64,000 bases of DNA from Blasia pusilla. Its lineage: Eukaryota > Marchantiophyta > Marchantiopsida > Blasiales. The stretch spans positions 68,324,001-68,388,000 of the forward strand of contig CM114271.1 in assembly GCA_050084515.1 (NCBI GenBank), in the 5' to 3' direction. The notes below the pieces were generated by a model, which was given only the letters and a program-made list of their open reading frames with translations, was not told where the DNA came from and made no database searches. Both the position numbers and the translations under genes were made by a program. Below are positions 46,415 to 57,980 of the stretch, one piece after another (position 1 is the stretch's first letter; every line of letters starts with the position of its first letter).

Positions 46415-47420
46415 ATGGCTACCTCTTCGTCAGTTCGTGCTCGCCCTCCTCCGCTGGGTGAAGGGAAGTTAGATGGGTCTAACTATACGTTGTGGAAGTT
46501 CGAAATAAGAACTGTTCTCGAATCATATGAGATCTGGGAAACGGCCACAGGGGTCGATTCAAATCCACAAGCTAGTGTGAGTTCTGCATGTTCATCTTCA
46601 TCTGGGGACATCGATCCTGTTGTATTATTGGCATGGAGACGCAGAAATGCTGATGCTCTATATGCGATTGTCACGAATGTAATCGATTCTGTCATGACTC
46701 TCATTCAACATACAACCACCGCCGCTTTCAAGCGTGGAACATTTTGAAGAATCAAGTATGAAACAAGGAATGAGACTCGGATTCAGAATCCGAGAATCAC
46801 TTACGTCCGAGAAATTTTTAGAAGGAGAAAGCGCGGAGCAATTTTTGACAAGGATCAAGAATCTTCAAGATCAGATGGCGTCCGTGGGAATTTCAAAGTC
46901 TAGCGAAGATTTGGCACGTCGGTGCATAAGGATTTTGCCTCCAAGGTATGACAGTTTAATCACTACACTGAATACTCAAGTAAGACCCACGCCGCTTACT
47001 TTTGAACAATTTAGTGCAATGTTGGTAGAAGAGGAAATGCGCTTCAAAGCAAGAGAGGGAAGTGACGCAGCATTTACTGCCAACGTAGAGAGAGGTAGAA
47101 ATCAGGATTACAGTTCAAATGTCAAGAAGAAATTTCCAAGAAAAACCTTCAAATGCTTTTATTGTGATAAGCTAGGTCATCTTATCAAAGATTGTAGGAA
47201 GAGGAGTCAGGATGAGAAGAACGGTTGTTTAAGACCTAAGAAGGAGTCTGGAAATTTTGTAGAACTGGGAGAACATGAAGTAGATGCTTGGGTAGCAATA
47301 GAAGAGTTTTGCACACAGGCAGAACATTCCACTAAGACAAAGAGTGAAGATGCATGGGTGCTCGATAGTGGAGCATCTAGGCATATGACCAATCATAAGG
47401 ATTGGTATAGCTCCTTATAG
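46415..47420 (+). pseudogene. Copia gag and protease start
   Basis: MATSSSVRARPPPLGEGKLD starts gag near the 5' LTR. KLDGSNYTLWKFEIRTVLES is the conserved gag opening of copia. A +1 shift near 46740 joins it to the 228-residue frame 46734-47420 (FLEGESAEQFLTRIKNLQDQ, CFYCDKLGHLIKDC as C-x2-C-x4-H-x4-C zinc knuckle, then AWVLDSGASRHMT, the protease active site, intact). A stop follows at 47418 and reading resumes from 47421 (VTVGNNAKCPVEGKGKI) to 47744. Confidence 0.9.
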
Positions 47421-47758
47421 TCTCTACAGGAGCCCATCGTTGTTACTGTTGGGAATAATGCAAAGTGCCCTGTAGAAGGGAAAGGCAAAATTTCTTTAGT
47501 CTCACAAAAAGGAGATGAAAAGAAGTTAACTGATGTACTGTACGTACCAGAGTTGAAGCAAAATTTAATTTCAGTGGCAGTAATATGTGATCGTGACCTA
47601 GAAGTTCGTTTCAAGAAAACTGGAGCAGTCATTGAGGATGCCAATGGGAAAGTAGTGGGTGAAGGTATACGACGTGGAAATATCTACGAGTTGTATGCTT
47701 TCACGACAAGTGTAGGTACAGATCTTAGTAGCAGTAAGTTGTAGCATGAAAGATTTGG

Positions 47759-48640
47759 TCACCTAAGCTTTCCCTTACTAAGTCGATGCAGAAATCGGCA
47801 TGGTTGCTTTGATTTACCAACAATTTCTGGAGTGTCGATACTTGTGAAGCTTGTATGATGGGCAAGCAACACCGACAACCATTTCCACAAGAGTCCAAAG
47901 CAATAGGGCAAAGGCTCCTCTAGAGTTGATACATGCCGACTCTGTGGTAAAATGAGAAAAGATGGTATTAGGTGGTTCTTCCTACTTCTTTTTAGTTGTC
48001 GACGATTATAGTAGGAAGATGTGGGTGTATTTCCTTCGTGATAAGGCAAGTGCTTTTGGAAAATTTAAAGTATGGCACAAGTGGTTGAGAATGAGACAGA
48101 AAGAAGGTACAAAAGCTTCAAGACCGACGAGGAGGAGAATTCTTATCAACAGAATTCAACAAATATTTGGGAGAGCATGGAATCAGTTTAGATTAACCAC
48201 AAGACATACACCACAACAAAATGGAGTTGTTGAGCGTCGAAATCGCTGATGGTGGAGATGGCAAGATGTATGATGAAAGCAAAAGGTTTGTGAAGGCTTT
48301 TGGGTGAAGTCGTTAATTATCTTGCCAGTATACATTCTAAATAGAAGTGCTACCAAGTCATGACTCCTCATCAATCATACTCAGGTAAGGTACCATCAGT
48401 CCAACATTTCAGGACTTTTGGTAGTGAGTGTTTTGTACATATTCCTGAAGCATCGAGGACCAAGTTGGAGTCCAAGAGCAGGAAGTACATCTTTATGGGA
48501 TACTGATGATGAGTCTAAAGCTTATCGCCTTTGGTGTCCCGAGGAAAAGAAGATGCTTAGAGTCGTGACGTGGTGTTCCAGGAACAGCCTCGTCAAGTGG
48601 CGGATATCAGTGGTCCGTCCACATTATCATCAAACGAAGA
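47759..48640 (+). pseudogene. Copia integrase, decayed
   Basis: HERFGHLSFPLLSRC (pre-integrase) is followed by stops near 47855-47900. Then come SYFFLVVDDYSRKMWVYFLR (first Asp), scrambled sequence, and TTRHTPQQNGVVERRNR (Glu region) at 48190-48249. The middle Asp segment is altered by shifts. After this the frame changes several times through the PSVQHFRTFGSECFVHIPEA region. Confidence 0.8.
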
Positions 48641-48958
48641 GATAACCCACCAGAGCACACCACAGATGTTTACACCAGATCATCAAGAAGAAGATTTTGG
48701 TGATGATTACAAAGAGCAACCTGCTCTTCCACTACGGTCGTCATACCCTAAGTGGATAAAGCAGCTCTTGGATGGTAAGGATCCACCAGAATCGATGAAG
48801 TTGTTACACATCCAAGGAGATCCAAGAGACTAGAGGAGCAGAATAGAGCTTCCGCACATCTCGTCAACATGGCCCTGATGACAGAGGTCTTGAAGGTGGA
48901 AGAGCCATCATGCTTGGATGAGGCCCTGGCTCATCCTCAATGGAGAGAGGCCATGTAG

Positions 48959-50414
48959 ATGGAGATGGACGCTATTCAGAGGAATGAAACTTGGACTTTG
49001 GTTGAAAAGCCAGAGGACAGGAAGATAATAAGCACCAAGTGGGTGTACAAGACCAAGTACAAGTCGGACGGTACATTGGATAAATTCAAAGCGAGCTTGG
49101 TCGCACAAGGATGCTCACAAATCGAAGGCTTTGACTACTATGAGACTTTTGCTCCCACTGCAAGGATGACAACCATTCGAATTGTTCTAGCGGTTGCAGG
49201 AACAAGACGTTGGCTTGTATACCAATACGATGTGAAGTCCGCTCGAACGGGAGTCTCAAGGAGGAGGTATATGTTTCTCAACCACCAGGTTTTGAGACAC
49301 CCGGATCAGAAGAGAAAGTTTGTTTACTTCATCGAGCATTGTATGGGTTGAAGCAAGCCCCAAGGGTATGGTATCAACGAATAGATACATTCTTTCGAGA
49401 GAAGTGTCTCATGAAGAGTCCTTCAGAAGCAAATTTGTATGTGTTTTGCGAAGATGGGATGTATATGTTGATAGTCTTGTATGTGGATGATCTGATCATC
49501 ACAGGAGACCACAGTAAGAAAATAGAGGAAATGAAGAGAGTGTTGGAATCTGAGTTTGAAATGTCGGATTTAGGTCTTCTGCACTACTTTATAGGATGGA
49601 AATTTGGCAACAAATGATTCTATTTTTTCTCTCTCGTGAAGTATGCTAGAGAAATCTTGAAGGCATTCGGGATGATTGAGAATAAGGCAGTGGTCTCGCC
49701 AATGGAGGTAGAGTTGAAACTCTCGATGGAGGATGTTTCACCATTGGTAGATGAAAAGATGTACAGAAAGCTTGTAGGCAGTTTGATATTTTTGTGTAAC
49801 AGTAGACCAGACATTAGCTTCGCTGTGGGAGTATTGAGTAGGTTCTCAACTAAGCCTCGTGAGAACCATTGGAAGGCAGGGATGCGTGTGTTGAAGTACA
49901 TCAAAGGCACTATCGAGTACGGGATCATCTATGGAGCAGGGACGGAAATGACAGGTTTTTGTGACTCAGATTGGGCAGGAGATTCAGATTCTCAAGATCG
50001 TTTTGGTTATTGCTTCTTGGTAGGATCGGTGTGGTATCATGGGTCAGCAAGAAGCAACCTCTGATGGCTCTTTCGCTACCAAGGCAGAGTACAAAGCGGC
50101 TTGTTATGCTTCTTGTGAAGCAAGTATGGTTGAGATGGATCTTTGGAGGACATAGGAGAAGCACCGAAAGTGCTCTTTGAATGTGGTGTGACAATCATAG
50201 TTGCATTGCCATAGCACATAATCCTGTGTTTCATGCTCGTACGAAGCACATAGAGATCCAGTACCATTTTGTTCATGAATTGATCGATAGAGAGGTTTTG
50301 AAGTTAGTCTATTGTCCAATAGAGGATAACCGTGCAGACATCTTCACGAAATCCTTGAGCGGAGATCAGCTTCACCGACATCTGAAGGGTCTTGGCATAG
50401 GTCCAAGACAGTAG
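48959..50414 (+). pseudogene. Copia reverse transcriptase and RNase H
   Basis: MEMDAIQRNETWTLVEKPED, STKWVYKTKYKSDGTLDKFK and QGCSQIEGFDYYETFAPTAR lead into a shift near 49230, then VYVSQPPGFETPGSEEKVCL, ALYGLKQAPRVWYQRIDTFF and LIVLYVDDLIITGDH (box at about 49478). A TGA at 49615 is followed by KYAREILKAFGMIENKAVV, SLIFLCNSRPDISFAVGVLS, then RNase H (MTGFCDSDWAGDSDSQDRF, HIEIQYHFVHELIDREVLK, DNRADIFTKSLSGDQLHRHL) with shifts near 50060 and 50170, ending before the 3' LTR. Confidence 0.9.
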
Positions 50415-50881
50415 TCCACATGAGAATGGATATTGAGGGGGGGTATTGGATTCTCAACATCCACTCCTCTGAGCACCATTGATTTGATCGGCCCCCTTGT
50501 ATGAGGAGAAGCCTTGATTGATGGTTCCGACTTAGACGTCGAAGGAGTCATAGTAATATGACGTAGGTGGTTTACGGAGTAGCGTTACTAGGTTTATCTA
50601 ACCCTATATTGCATCAGGGTGCGGGGCACCCGATGCGTCATGTCATGGGCGGCCCCCGCAAATTTTTTTCTATTAATAAAAACGAAGAAAAATAGGTAAA
50701 ACCCCGTTTTCCCGAATAGTCAAATAGTCGGGAGCCGCAATGTAGCGCATTCGTATGTCGAGTTATCTCCGATTCCAGTTCCATCGAAGCTCTTCTGTGA
50801 GCGCACGGACGGACTAGGCCACTTTGTATCTCTAAGTTTTGTAAAGATTTCAGTGATTTCGTCACTTTCTGTTTTCTCACA

Positions 50882-53472
50882 CTTCTTCCTCCAATGTCAG
50901 ATGTTCACTTGTCAATGTCTCCACAACCCTCTCCCAATATTTGAATAGAGGAAATATCTCTTGATATGCCACAAACGTCTCATCCTAACAACTATTTGCA
51001 AGAAATCAATATAGCGCTTAAGGAATGGAACTATGTCCTCTGCCTTCTTTCTGATGTCCCTTGAGATGGACTTTGTAGTAGGTTCACCTTTTGGTGGAAA
51101 GCATGATTGAAGGGTACCAAAAGGTGCAAAAAGGACTCCAGATTAGCCCTCATAGTCCTCATTATCAAAGGAGATGAGAAAGGAGTAAATTAAAGGTTGA
51201 CACACTTCCTCTAAAGTTGGACACACTTCCTCAAGGTTGGACACACTTCCTCAAAGTTGGGTACACTTCCTCAAAGTTAGGTACACTTCCTCAAAGGTGG
51301 GGCATGCTTCCAAAGATCTAGATTCAAATGTAGCCTTTGATATGCCAAAATAAGATCACTACCCTTGAGTGTAACACCCCCCCCTATTTATTGCAAAAAT
51401 CACAAGGACTCACTCCTTTTGGTGGAGACTTTGGAGATCCTTTTTTGGTACCCCTCAATCTTGCTTTCCACCTTTTGGAAGAATAACCTCATTTGTTGTA
51501 GCATCTATTCTCCAAAAAGACCTTGAGTTCCACTTGGGGGGTACCATGGTTGCTTGATGTGTGCCTTGTATTGATATATTGGAACATTATCTTTCATTGA
51601 AAACAGAAAGGCCATGGGTTATGAATGTCCTTCTATGCCTTTCATTTGAAAGGCCCTTAAGTACTCCTTGTAGGAAGCCACTTCTTGGATCAATCGTGGC
51701 ACTGGGTGAATGCCTTCACATTCCCAAACCTCAGCCATCAAACCTAAGAGCGTAGATACCTCTTTGTACTTCACTTGATGGGATACCTTTGAGAACAATG
51801 CATCAACATCCTCATGGGTGTGGCCAACCATGAAAATTGACATTTACCTTTGTTTCAAAAACCCTCTACTAACCAATTCGCTATAGAAGGCCATCACATA
51901 TTGGTTCTTGTTGTCCTTTGCAGAATTATCCATTTGCAATGCTAAGTGCCTTGGTAGGGGCTTGAAGGAGGGACCACTTGCCAAATTTGAATCACCAGCA
52001 ACTGACTCCTTTGAACTATTCTTGTTGAGTTGGTCATCTTCATCTCCTCGGAACCAAAGAATAGATATATATTTTGGTTCCAAGTAACCTTTCATAAAAG
52101 CTTCAAAGTCCAAAAGGGACTGAAATATTGGCCAAGTTGCACTCCACTTGATACCTTCAAGGAGATCCCCTGTCTTGTCCCCATTATAATCTTCAAGATC
52201 ATGAAGACATTTTTCCAACGATTTCATAGTGAAGTCTACATCCCCAGGCCACAATCATGTCAAGTTGAAGTGTGCATATACTCAATGATCTTTTCCATGA
52301 GTTAACATCCCAGTCAAAGCTATAGGAAGAGGTTGACCACTACCACATATGATTTTGGAGTGGAGACCAATCTAGGGATCCAAGTCTTGGCTTGGTCCAT
52401 TTATCATGAATGATACATAGATAGTTCTCAAGATCCTTCGTTACAAGAACTCTATGAGCATAGTAGAAGTATCTCCTAGACATTTGTTCATGGAGATGTC
52501 TACATCTTTTCTCTTCGATCTCTGCACGCTCTTTCTTTATTTTTTCCTACATCAATTGATCTTTGAACTTTGTACAAAATGTGCATTTAGCAAATGCATT
52601 CCCCTTGTGAAAGTCAAATTTTTCAAATGATTCATTCCAAAACCTGTACAAAATACGGTAGCCTTTATAACAAGTGCGTAACCATCCAACGTTCTCCATC
52701 TTGGTCAACACCTCCTTAAATATTTTCTTCTTGCTATAGCAAGATGGAAGGTGATATTCAATAGTGTCAGTGCCATGAGATCCACCATATGAAAGATGTG
52801 GCATTGGTTTCCCATTTTAGATTAGAATGGCCTCCAATAAAGCACGAGCATGCAAGATGCTCGGTCGTGTCTTATATTGGCCTCTATTCCCATGGAATCC
52901 AACTGAATACCCTGATTCATATGGTGTCAAGTATGCGTAGAACTTGGTCATACTAAAATCATGCATTTTTACAAATGCCTCCCTACATACAACACGGCCC
53001 TTTAACACAAAAGTCCCTTTCTTCACCATCTCCTCCTCTCTACAGTCACCAAACTGTATGTAGTATCGCACGTCGATTGGAGTAGAGCAAGCAAAGAGCC
53101 GGTCATGCTGGGGCAGTACGTTTCCATCGTTCTTGCTACCATAAAATCCGTGAACGCCTTCTTGATATCGTCTTCACCGAAAACCACCATTTCCCTCAAT
53201 TTGTAATTGACAGTGCAAAGCACATAGCCCAAACGCTCGGCATACAAACAGACTATATCCTTGAGGCGTGAGTAAGGAAATTCATCTAGCGATGATAGAA
53301 GCAGTCCGCCTTTGATGTCGTCGAACTTCGCATCTTCCGGTATCATTTCCGCTGCATATCGAGTCCATCCAATAACCCGCAACCACGGCGAGAGTTCCCG
53401 GGCTGAAGGATCCCTCTCTGGCCGAAGTGTCCGTCTGGTATTTTCTATGGTTTTGTTCAATGCAGCCTTCAA
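50882..53472 (-). pseudogene. DUF7869-like gene, N-terminal and central part
   Basis: Minus strand from 53472. It runs ARELSPWLRVIGWTRYAAEM, a shift near 53060, then VRYYIQFGDCREEEMVKKG, VCREAFVKMHDFSMTKFYAY with FHGNRGQ, one TAG near 52816, CTFCTKFKDQL (52550), and after a gap SLLDFEAFMKGYL. LPRHLALQMDNSAKDNKNQY (near 51930) is followed by a TAA and FMVGHTHEDVDALFSKVSH. The order (VCR.AF, Cys pair, LQMDN..NKN, GHTHEDVDALF) is that of proteins labelled DUF7869 in databases, often transposon-linked. Further stops lie at 51618 and 51520. It then reads VPFLKRYIDFLQIVVRMRRL and stops at the copia insertion. Function is unknown and the copy is inactive. Confidence 0.6.
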
Positions 53473-53870
53473 ATCTTCGTTGTGGGTATCGTCTTCTACC
53501 GTGACTTGACGAATCTTGAAGTATATCCAGATCGATTGGAATCTACGTACACCGTCAACGGTTTCTAGGGACGGCTCAGATCTCTACCTTCCAACCCTCT
53601 AAACGTCTCGCTACGTGGACCCTATTAGTAGTACAGTACAAGACCACGGCAAAACTCCAACAGCCAAGAACCACCGGGAAAGCCCGTCACCCTCACCTGG
53701 AAAGCCCGTTCCATCCGCATCGCTCCCGTAGCCCCATTCGCACCTATCACAAGATGGCTATCCGATGGAGCTCCGGCCGTCCGATACCTGACGGCCCCTC
53801 TTTGTCGTTTAGGCCTGGCTCCCGGTAGAAATATCGTGGGCGGTCTCCAAAATGGCGCGGAGAGCGTCTG

Positions 53871-54983
53871 GAATTGTAAGAGTGCGTCATTATTCTCTCA
53901 TCATCGCCGATTGGCTCTTTTCGGGCGCTGCTTGCTTGTTTCGAAGGAAGCTTCCTTCAATTCTATTCTTCCTTGCTTTTCTACCAAAACTAAAAATGCC
54001 TCAAAAGCCCTCACAAAATCATAAGAGGTTAGAGCGATTTTGTAGTAGATTTTTTGCCCAGATGATGGAGAATGGATCGATTGTGGTGGAATGAGGCTTT
54101 TTTGGTTTGGGAAATGCGGCTTAGTGAAATGAAGGTTTGCGCAATGCAGAGTGACAGAGAGGAAGATTTTTACGCGATGTAGATGTTGTCACTGAATGAG
54201 GCTGGAGTGATGAAGAATAGGAAGTTGGAGCAAAAAGCGCACAGGACGATCGATCGATTGTGCAAGAAATTGGAAGTTGTTTGTAAAAGCGGTAGAGACA
54301 GAGTTGATCGATGATTTGGTTTGGTTAGTAAGGGCAGGGAGACGAGGAGAGGGGAGGCAAAATTATGCAACAAAGGCGGAATGGAGGAAGGTTTTCGTCT
54401 GTTGGTGAGGATTTGTCTTTAAGGGGAAGCTGGTTTTGCATTCGGTGCATTGGAGGAGTAGGACGAGGAGGAGAGGTCTTTGCAGGAGTCGTCATTCAAG
54501 CAAAAATATACGGAAGGATAGTACTGGGAAACCTCGCGGTGGTGATGATGATGGTGAGTGAAAAATTGCGCTACATATTATTATATAGTAATACTAACAG
54601 GATTATCTCAGAAAAAAATTCTTTTTTATTTCTATGATTCTTCGTCCAGGCAGTGAAGGAAAATCTCAAGTTGTGTCAAACTGTTTGGGACAGTGGATTG
54701 TAGTGCAAAACTAAGTGAACACCTTTCTCTCGAACACTTTCGATTGAAATCTACTGTTTTGTTTGGTGAAAATCAGCACAATGGGTCCCGTTCAACGAGA
54801 GGAATTCGTCCAAATCAGAGAGGACCGCTCCCAAAAGAAACACGAATTCACAGACACTAAGACAGGCAAATCAAATTCTGTGACCGTAGAGATTTTAAAG
54901 CGGCAAAAAAAAAACCTGTAGGAGAAGGAAAAGAAATTGGTAGAAAAGCTAACAGAGGATAGTGAGGAGCTGAGAAGCAGGTC
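53871..54983 (+). repeat. Left arm of a ~1.1-kb inverted repeat (unknown gene family)
   Basis: Matches the reverse complement of 55042-56145 almost end to end. On the plus strand it carries a decayed gene: SLNEAGVMKNRKLEQKAHRT and IDRLCKKLEVVCKSGRD (54180-54310), an intron-like part with GGTGAGTG at 54552, then VQREEFVQIREDRSQKK near 54789 followed by KKLVEKLTEDSEELRSRS. The encoded part is a Lys/Glu-rich coiled-coil protein with no recognised domain. Confidence 0.85.
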
Positions 54984-55041
54984 TTGGCTTGTCAACGACA
55001 TGTTATCTTCAAAATTGAACCATTCTGTGCTGATAAGAGCA
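54984..55041. other. Loop of the inverted repeat with gene-B-like filler
   Basis: The 58-base loop begins CTTGGCTTGTCAACGACATGTTATCTT and the rest resembles ACCATTCTGTGCTGATAAGAGC at the start of the right arm. The first 26 bases match 57924-57950 (one mismatch, TTGGCTTGTCAACGACAT then A/G then TTATCTT), which is coding sequence of the ParB-like gene 3 kb downstream. Confidence 0.75.
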
Positions 55042-56145
55042 ACCTGCCTTCTCAGCTCCTCATTATCCTCTGTCAACTTTTCCACCAATTTCTTTTCCTT
55101 CTCTTATAAGTCCTTTTTTTGCCACTTTAAAATTTCTACGGTCACAGAATTTGATTTGCCTGTCTTAGCGTCTGTGAGTTCGCGTTTCTTTTGGGAGCGA
55201 TCCTCTCAAATTTGGACGAGTTCCTCTCGTTGAACTCAATTCATTGTACTCATTCATACCAAACAAAACAGTAGATTTCAATCGAAACTGCTCGAGAGAA
55301 AGGTACTCACTTAGTTTTGCACTACAATCCACTGTCCCAAACAGTTCGACACAACTTGAGATTTTCTTTCACTTCCTAGACGAATAATCATAGAAACAAT
55401 AAAAAATCTTTTTCCGAAAAAATCCTCTCAGTACTACTATATAATAATATGTAGCGCAATTTACCACTCACCAGCATCATCATCATCGCGAGATTTCTCA
55501 GTACTGTCCATCCGTGTACTTTTGCTTGAATGACAATTCCTGCAAAGATCTCTGCTCCTTGTCCTACTCCTCCAACGCCCTGAATGCAAAATCAGCTCCT
55601 CCTTAAAGACAAATCAGCAGACGAAAATCTTTCACCATTCTGCCTCTGCCGTACAACTTTGCCTCCCCTCTCCTCGTCTCCCTGCTCCAACTAACCAAAC
55701 CAAATCATCGACGAACTCTATCTCCATCGTTTTCACAAACAACTTCCAATTTTTTGCACAATCGATCGATCGTCCTGTGCGCTTTTTGCTCCAACTTCCT
55801 ATTCCTAATATCTCCAGTCTCATTCAATGACAACATGTATATCGCGGATAAATATTCCTTTCTGTTACTCGGCATTGCGCAAAACTTCATTTCGCTAAAC
55901 CGCATTTCCTAACTAAAATCCTCATTCCATCACAATCGATCCATTCTCCATCATGTAAGCAAAAAATCCACTACAAAATCACTCCAACCTCTTCTGATCT
56001 TATGAGGACTTTTGAGGCATTTTTTATATGGACATAAAAGCGAGGAAGAATGGAATTGAAGAAAGCTTCCTCCGAAACGAGCAAGTAACGCCTCAAAAGA
56101 GCCAATCGACGATTACGAGAAAATAATGACGTACTCTTACAATTA
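55042..56145 (-). repeat. Right arm of the ~1.1-kb inverted repeat
   Basis: Mirror of 53871-54983; it starts ACCTGCCTTCTCAGCTCCTC at 55042 and ends at TACTCTTACAATT. Read on the minus strand it carries the same decayed gene: SLNETGDIRNRKLEQKAHRT near 55820 and the VQREEFVQIR-type start near 55230. The arms differ by scattered substitutions and small indels, so the duplication is not very recent. Confidence 0.85.
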
Positions 56146-56167
56146 AGACTTTACGTTGGTTGAATTA

Positions 56168-56686
56168 TTACCGACGAAAGAAGAATTCGAAAATCATCGA
56201 CGAGTAGAACCTCATCATCTCATGTAAAACTTGTAAGAAATAATAAAATGGAATTTGTTCAGTGTGACCGTCGAATAATTCCAGCTTCATCCTAACGCGG
56301 CGGAAAGTCCGAGTATCTTTAAATGAATCACAACATTTTCTAATCTCTTTGTCAAAATCAATCCAATTTTTTACTTTGAAAAGCGCGTAATTCCAATAGG
56401 TATTTCGCATTGCATGTCCAGCATTGAAATCGCGTGGGAGCTTCTGCAACTCTTGTTTGAACCACTCTGTACTGGTAAAAGCAACCTGCTTTCTCAACCC
56501 CTCACTATCCTCTGTGAACTTTCCCACCAATTTCTTTTTTTTCTCCTGCAAGTCTTTTTTTTGCCGCTTTAGAGTCTCTACAGTCACAAAATTTGATTTG
56601 CCAATTTTAACGTCTGTGAGTTTGCGTTTCTTTTGGAAGAATTTCTCTCTGATTTGGACAAATTCCTCTCGTTGAACGAAACTCAT
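56168..56686 (-). CDS. Third copy of the coiled-coil gene, open frame
   Basis: A 172-residue uninterrupted frame from 56686 (MSFVQREEFVQIREKFFQKK) through SNFVTVETLKRQKKDLQEKK and VGKFTEDSEGLRKQVAFTST to EWFKQELQKLPRDFNAGHAM, then NYALFKVKNWIDFDKEIRKC and HEMMRFYSSMIFEFF. The first half is a strong coiled coil. It is the best preserved member of the family and extends further 3' than the copies in the inverted repeat. Its upstream intron/5' exon (56700-56990) also matches the repeat arms. No known domain. Confidence 0.5.
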   Translation of the reverse strand: MSFVQREEFVQIREKFFQKKRKLTDVKIGKSNFVTVETLKRQKKDLQEKKKKLVGKFTEDSEGLRKQVAFTSTEWFKQELQKLPRDFNAGHAMRNTYWNYALFKVKNWIDFDKEIRKCCDSFKDTRTFRRVRMKLELFDGHTEQIPFYYFLQVLHEMMRFYSSMIFEFFFRR

Positions 56687-57618
56687 TGTGCTGATTCACA
56701 CCAAGCAAATTATAATTTTCCATCGAAACTCTTCGAGAGAAAGATATTCATTTAGTTTTGCATTACAATCCACTGTACCAGACAGTTTGACACAATTTGA
56801 AATTTTTTTTCACTACCTGAACAAAGAATCATAAAGTAAAAAAAAAAAATTTCCGAGAATAAATATTCTCAATACTATTATATAATAGTGTATAGCACAA
56901 TTTATCACTCACCACCACCACCACCGCGAGGTTTCCCAATATTGTCCATCCGTGTAATTTTGCTTGAATGACGATTTTCCGTGTACTCTCCCCCGTTAAA
57001 TTTCAAGTTTAAACAGGAGTCGAAGGTCGGGGCCCGGACTCAGCGAGGACTAAAGGAGGAGAGGGAGGAGGCCCGCGGTCCAAACCTTGCACCGGATCCA
57101 AGCCTTGCACCGCGTGCAAGTTGAGAACCACGAGGCGGAGCCAACCCTATCGGCCCATCAATGGCTTGGAATCCCTCAAGCCGGGTTCAACCAAGGAATG
57201 GAAAGAAGGTATACTTCCGACGGTAGACTATAAACATACCTATCTAGTTCTTTGCACGTTCATTAGTCAAATAAAGGCATTTTCTTATGCATACACTCCC
57301 TCCTTGCCCAAGACCCTCATAAAACATGGGGAAAGTGCACTTGGGGATGGGATATACCCTCACCCCACGTGACAATTCATGAAGGGAGGAGGCGGTCGGG
57401 CCCGCCCGTAAAAAACGTGGGCCCATTATGAGCCCATTTTTTGGCCTCTTTCGGGCCCGAGTTTATTTTTGTAAACAATGCCACCTCCCTTCATGAAGGG
57501 AGATGGCTAGGGTTAGGACTCGGATGCCGAGGGCATGCTTGGTGTTAAGACATCTAAAATTCTAACGTTTAACATTTTCTATTAGTATAATCCTTCAAGT
57601 TAACGTTTTGACATTCGA

Positions 57619-57976
57619 GGAGTGTTTGTAGATTACGAGATTCCTTGTGAGATGGACCCGACTTTGGATGAGACGTTGAACGAGATTTTCAACACCTACC
57701 CTTTCACAGACTTTCAAAATGTGTCCTGCACGATCTCTCTTGGGAGTTCGACTTGGAAGAAGCCCTTCCTTATGTTGTGCATTTTTTAGACCCTGGCGAA
57801 TGGCACAATGGGATGGGTAAACTACAGCTGGATTGATGTGTTCCGAAGAGGGAAAGAGGTTGTGAGTATGCTCATCACAACCTAGGAAACGTCGACATTG
57901 ATTGCAGTTGACATGGAGAGGTTCTTTGGCTTGTCAACGACATATTATCTTGACAAAAACATTAACAAGATTATTC
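57619..57976 (+). pseudogene. First exon-like block of a second ParB-like gene
   Basis: The frame reads GVFVDYEIPCEMDPTLDETL, NEIFNTYPFTDFQNV, CTISLGSSTWKKPFLMLCIF, TAG, TLANGTMGWVNYSWIDVFRR, GKEVVSMLITT, TAG, ETSTLIAVDMERFFGLSTTY then YLDKNINKIIRL and TGA at 57974. Both TAGs stand where Gln (CAG) would keep the frame, consistent with deamination of methylated C. The block is clearly protein-coding in origin, but I cannot assign a family. It precedes ParB-like sequence in the same orientation. Confidence 0.5.
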
Positions 57977-57980
57977 GACT

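Larger units (their letters stand above)
45902..50881 (+). mobile_element. Full-length copia retrotransposon with LTRs and target duplication
   Basis: The 5' LTR is 45902-46342 and the 3' LTR 50444-50881. Both start TATTGGATTCTCAACATCC (the related solo LTR has the canonical TGTTG) and end TTCTCACA. Flanks are a perfect 5-bp duplication, CTTCT at 45897-45901 and 50882-50886. The primer site TGGTATCAGAGC starts at 46343, and the polypurine tract TTGAGGGGGGG lies just before 50444. Order gag, protease, integrase, RT, RNase H is copia type. The coding region is broken by several stops and shifts. Total length is about 4.98 kb. The LTRs are close to each other but carry many small indels, so the insertion is not brand new. 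Confidence 0.95.

Noticed and set aside
54792-55233. Two 98-codon frames starting with the same peptide on opposite strands
   Set aside because: They are mirror images produced by the centre of the inverted repeat, not separate genes.
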